Shown one piece after another: positions 62,896-64,000 of a stretch of DNA of 64,000 nucleotides. Position 1 is the stretch's first letter, and each line of letters starts with the position of its first letter. The notes beneath the pieces were generated by a model that saw only the letters and a list, made by a program, of their open reading frames with translations, had not been told where the DNA came from and ran no database searches. Position numbers and translations under genes: made by a program. The DNA is taken from contig JBAZUK010000004.1 in assembly GCA_041661445.1 (NCBI GenBank), positions 1-64,000 of the forward strand, read 5' to 3'. This DNA is from JBAZUK01 sp041661445. GTDB lineage: Bacteria; Chlamydiota; Chlamydiia; Chlamydiales; SM23-39.

Positions 62896-63791
62896 TGTAT
62901 TTCCTTGTCAATATCACAATTTTGAATTTCTTCAATTTGAGTAATAATTCGATCATATAGGAAATCAGATTTTTTTAAATGTTTTCCTAAAGCATTGTAG
63001 GGACGTTGATTGGTTTGAGATCCATATTTAAAGGAAAAAAAATTAACTTTCAAATAAAAGTTTTCTAAAAGTGGATATTGATTTTTAATAAAAAATTCAA
63101 CATCTTTTTGAAACGAGTTTAGATTGTCTTTATAATATTTAAATTCGTCATTTGGTAGAGCAAATACAATTTGAAAATCTTTGGGTATTTTATTTTTTTC
63201 AAAATGGATTAAAATTTCATTAATTAATAAGCAGCCTTCAAGATATTGAAATACGGAATATGATTTGTTAGCATCATTATCATACCAATCAAGCATAATT
63301 GGACAATTGTTAGAAAAAATTTTTTTTATAGAAATATTTATTTTAGGAAAACTTTTGCTAGTTTTTTGAATAAAATTCCTTCGTAGAGCTTTTCGAAAAT
63401 AATCTATTAAATTTTGTTCGGATATTTCTTGCATTTTCTTAAAAATTTTAGCAGATTTGATGCACTTGATCCTATTATCTGAAAAATTTTCAATAATATC
63501 GCAAAAACTGCTGTTTTTATGGATAGAACATAAGGGATTTTTGAAAGCACCCCAGGCTGTTAAATCAACTAACCAAAATTTAGCATTTAAATTTTTTTTA
63601 AAAATAGGAGAAATTAAAAAATTTTTATAAAAATCTGCACAAGTTTTTGTGAGTCCTTTAATGCCTATATACCAAATAATTATTTGAGGATTAGATAATT
63701 GACTTATTTCATTTACAATTTGTTCCATTGTAAAGTTTTCAATGAATTCAACATTAACCTGAACTTTTTTTGAACCCAAATTATTGACCAT
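62886..63791 (-). CDS. Unknown first protein of the acetyltransferase/methyltransferase operon
   Basis: 301 residues, soluble, with an alternating strand/helix pattern (IIIWYIGIKGL, AKFWLVDLTAW, VFQYLEGCLLINEIL, IVFALPNDEF). No domain recognised. The length and tailoring-gene neighbours recall tRNA-dependent cyclodipeptide synthases, but I could not find their serine and Tyr-Glu motifs. It starts the operon; its 3' end overlaps the acetyltransferase start by 10 bases. Confidence 0.6.
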   Translation of the reverse strand: MVNNLGSKKVQVNVEFIENFTMEQIVNEISQLSNPQIIIWYIGIKGLTKTCADFYKNFLISPIFKKNLNAKFWLVDLTAWGAFKNPLCSIHKNSSFCDIIENFSDNRIKCIKSAKIFKKMQEISEQNLIDYFRKALRRNFIQKTSKSFPKINISIKKIFSNNCPIMLDWYDNDANKSYSVFQYLEGCLLINEILIHFEKNKIPKDFQIVFALPNDEFKYYKDNLNSFQKDVEFFIKNQYPLLENFYLKVNFFSFKYGSQTNQRPYNALGKHLKKSDFLYDRIITQIEEIQNCDIDKEIQCH

Positions 63792-64000
63792 AATTATTCT
63801 TTATTTTTGATATTTTATCACACCTTAAATATATTTTACAATTATCTCTAGTTCTTATTAAAAAATAAAAGATTTCTTATTATATTACATAATTACAAAA
63901 ATTATAAATTTGATTTAGGTTAAAAAGTTATTAAATTTATTTTAAAAAATCATTTGGTTTTTGACTTATTTCAAGAGATTAAGGATTTTTGGATAAAAAA

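Noticed and set aside
62886..63791. tRNA-dependent cyclodipeptide synthase
   Set aside because: Length and tailoring-gene neighbours fit, but the N-terminal serine motif and the paired Tyr/Glu catalytic motif were not found.

Overview
The window is AT-rich bacterial chromosome and almost certainly belongs to a member of the phylum Chlamydiota. The basis is a set of gene neighbourhoods I recognise from Chlamydia genomes: amn, mfd, alaS and tkt together (CT748-CT751 in C. trachomatis); rnc-radA; a superoxide dismutase near accD-dut-ptsN and a second ptsN with a helix-turn-helix (CT290-CT298); clpC next to lplA, with gcvH nearby; dapL with the CT391-type gene; and dnaA followed by a TPR protein and a CT273-type gene. 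Low G+C, a eukaryote-like protein repertoire and a prolyl-tRNA synthetase that is not the Chlamydia type suggest an environmental, amoeba- or protist-associated lineage rather than a classical Chlamydiaceae. The assignment is from memory of gene order and protein motifs; no search was run.

Layout. 1-12.3 kb: amn, a MYND-finger/methyltransferase fusion, the alaS-mfd operon (reverse strand), a phosphoribosyltransferase-like protein facing a NADAR-domain protein, then tkt. 12.6-21.3 kb: two unknown proteins (one looks like an inclusion-membrane protein), an MFS transporter, the dapL operon, rnc-radA, sod, and an ankyrin-repeat gene shortened by a frameshift. 21.7-34.1 kb: accD-dut-ptsN-ptsN2, clpC/lplA, proS, a SurA/PpiD-like protein, a broken 'mobile mystery' antitoxin/Fic-toxin pair, gcvH. 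34.1-46.1 kb: envelope and secretion genes, namely a 1614-residue AsmA/TamB-like protein, a secreted S10 carboxypeptidase, a degenerate ComF, and an overlapping two-partner secretion pair (TpsB-TpsA). 46.1-48.5 kb: dnaA, a TPR protein and a CT273-like gene.

48.5-64 kb is accessory DNA with short genes, remnants and loosely packed coding. It holds an Rhs N-terminal remnant, an AdoHcy-hydrolase-like protein, transporters, tandem 4-TM membrane paralogues, a thymidylate-synthase homologue whose substrate-selecting Asn is Asp (predicting a cytidylate substrate), a polymorphic-toxin locus with several immunity paralogues and shuffled remnants, and a translationally coupled unknown/acetyltransferase/methyltransferase operon beside an MFS transporter. 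The most novel candidates are the MYND-methyltransferase, the cytidylate-type thymidylate-synthase homologue, and the toxin-immunity locus with its displaced toxin tip and mosaic immunity fragment. I saw no rRNA, tRNA, CRISPR array or complete insertion sequence.
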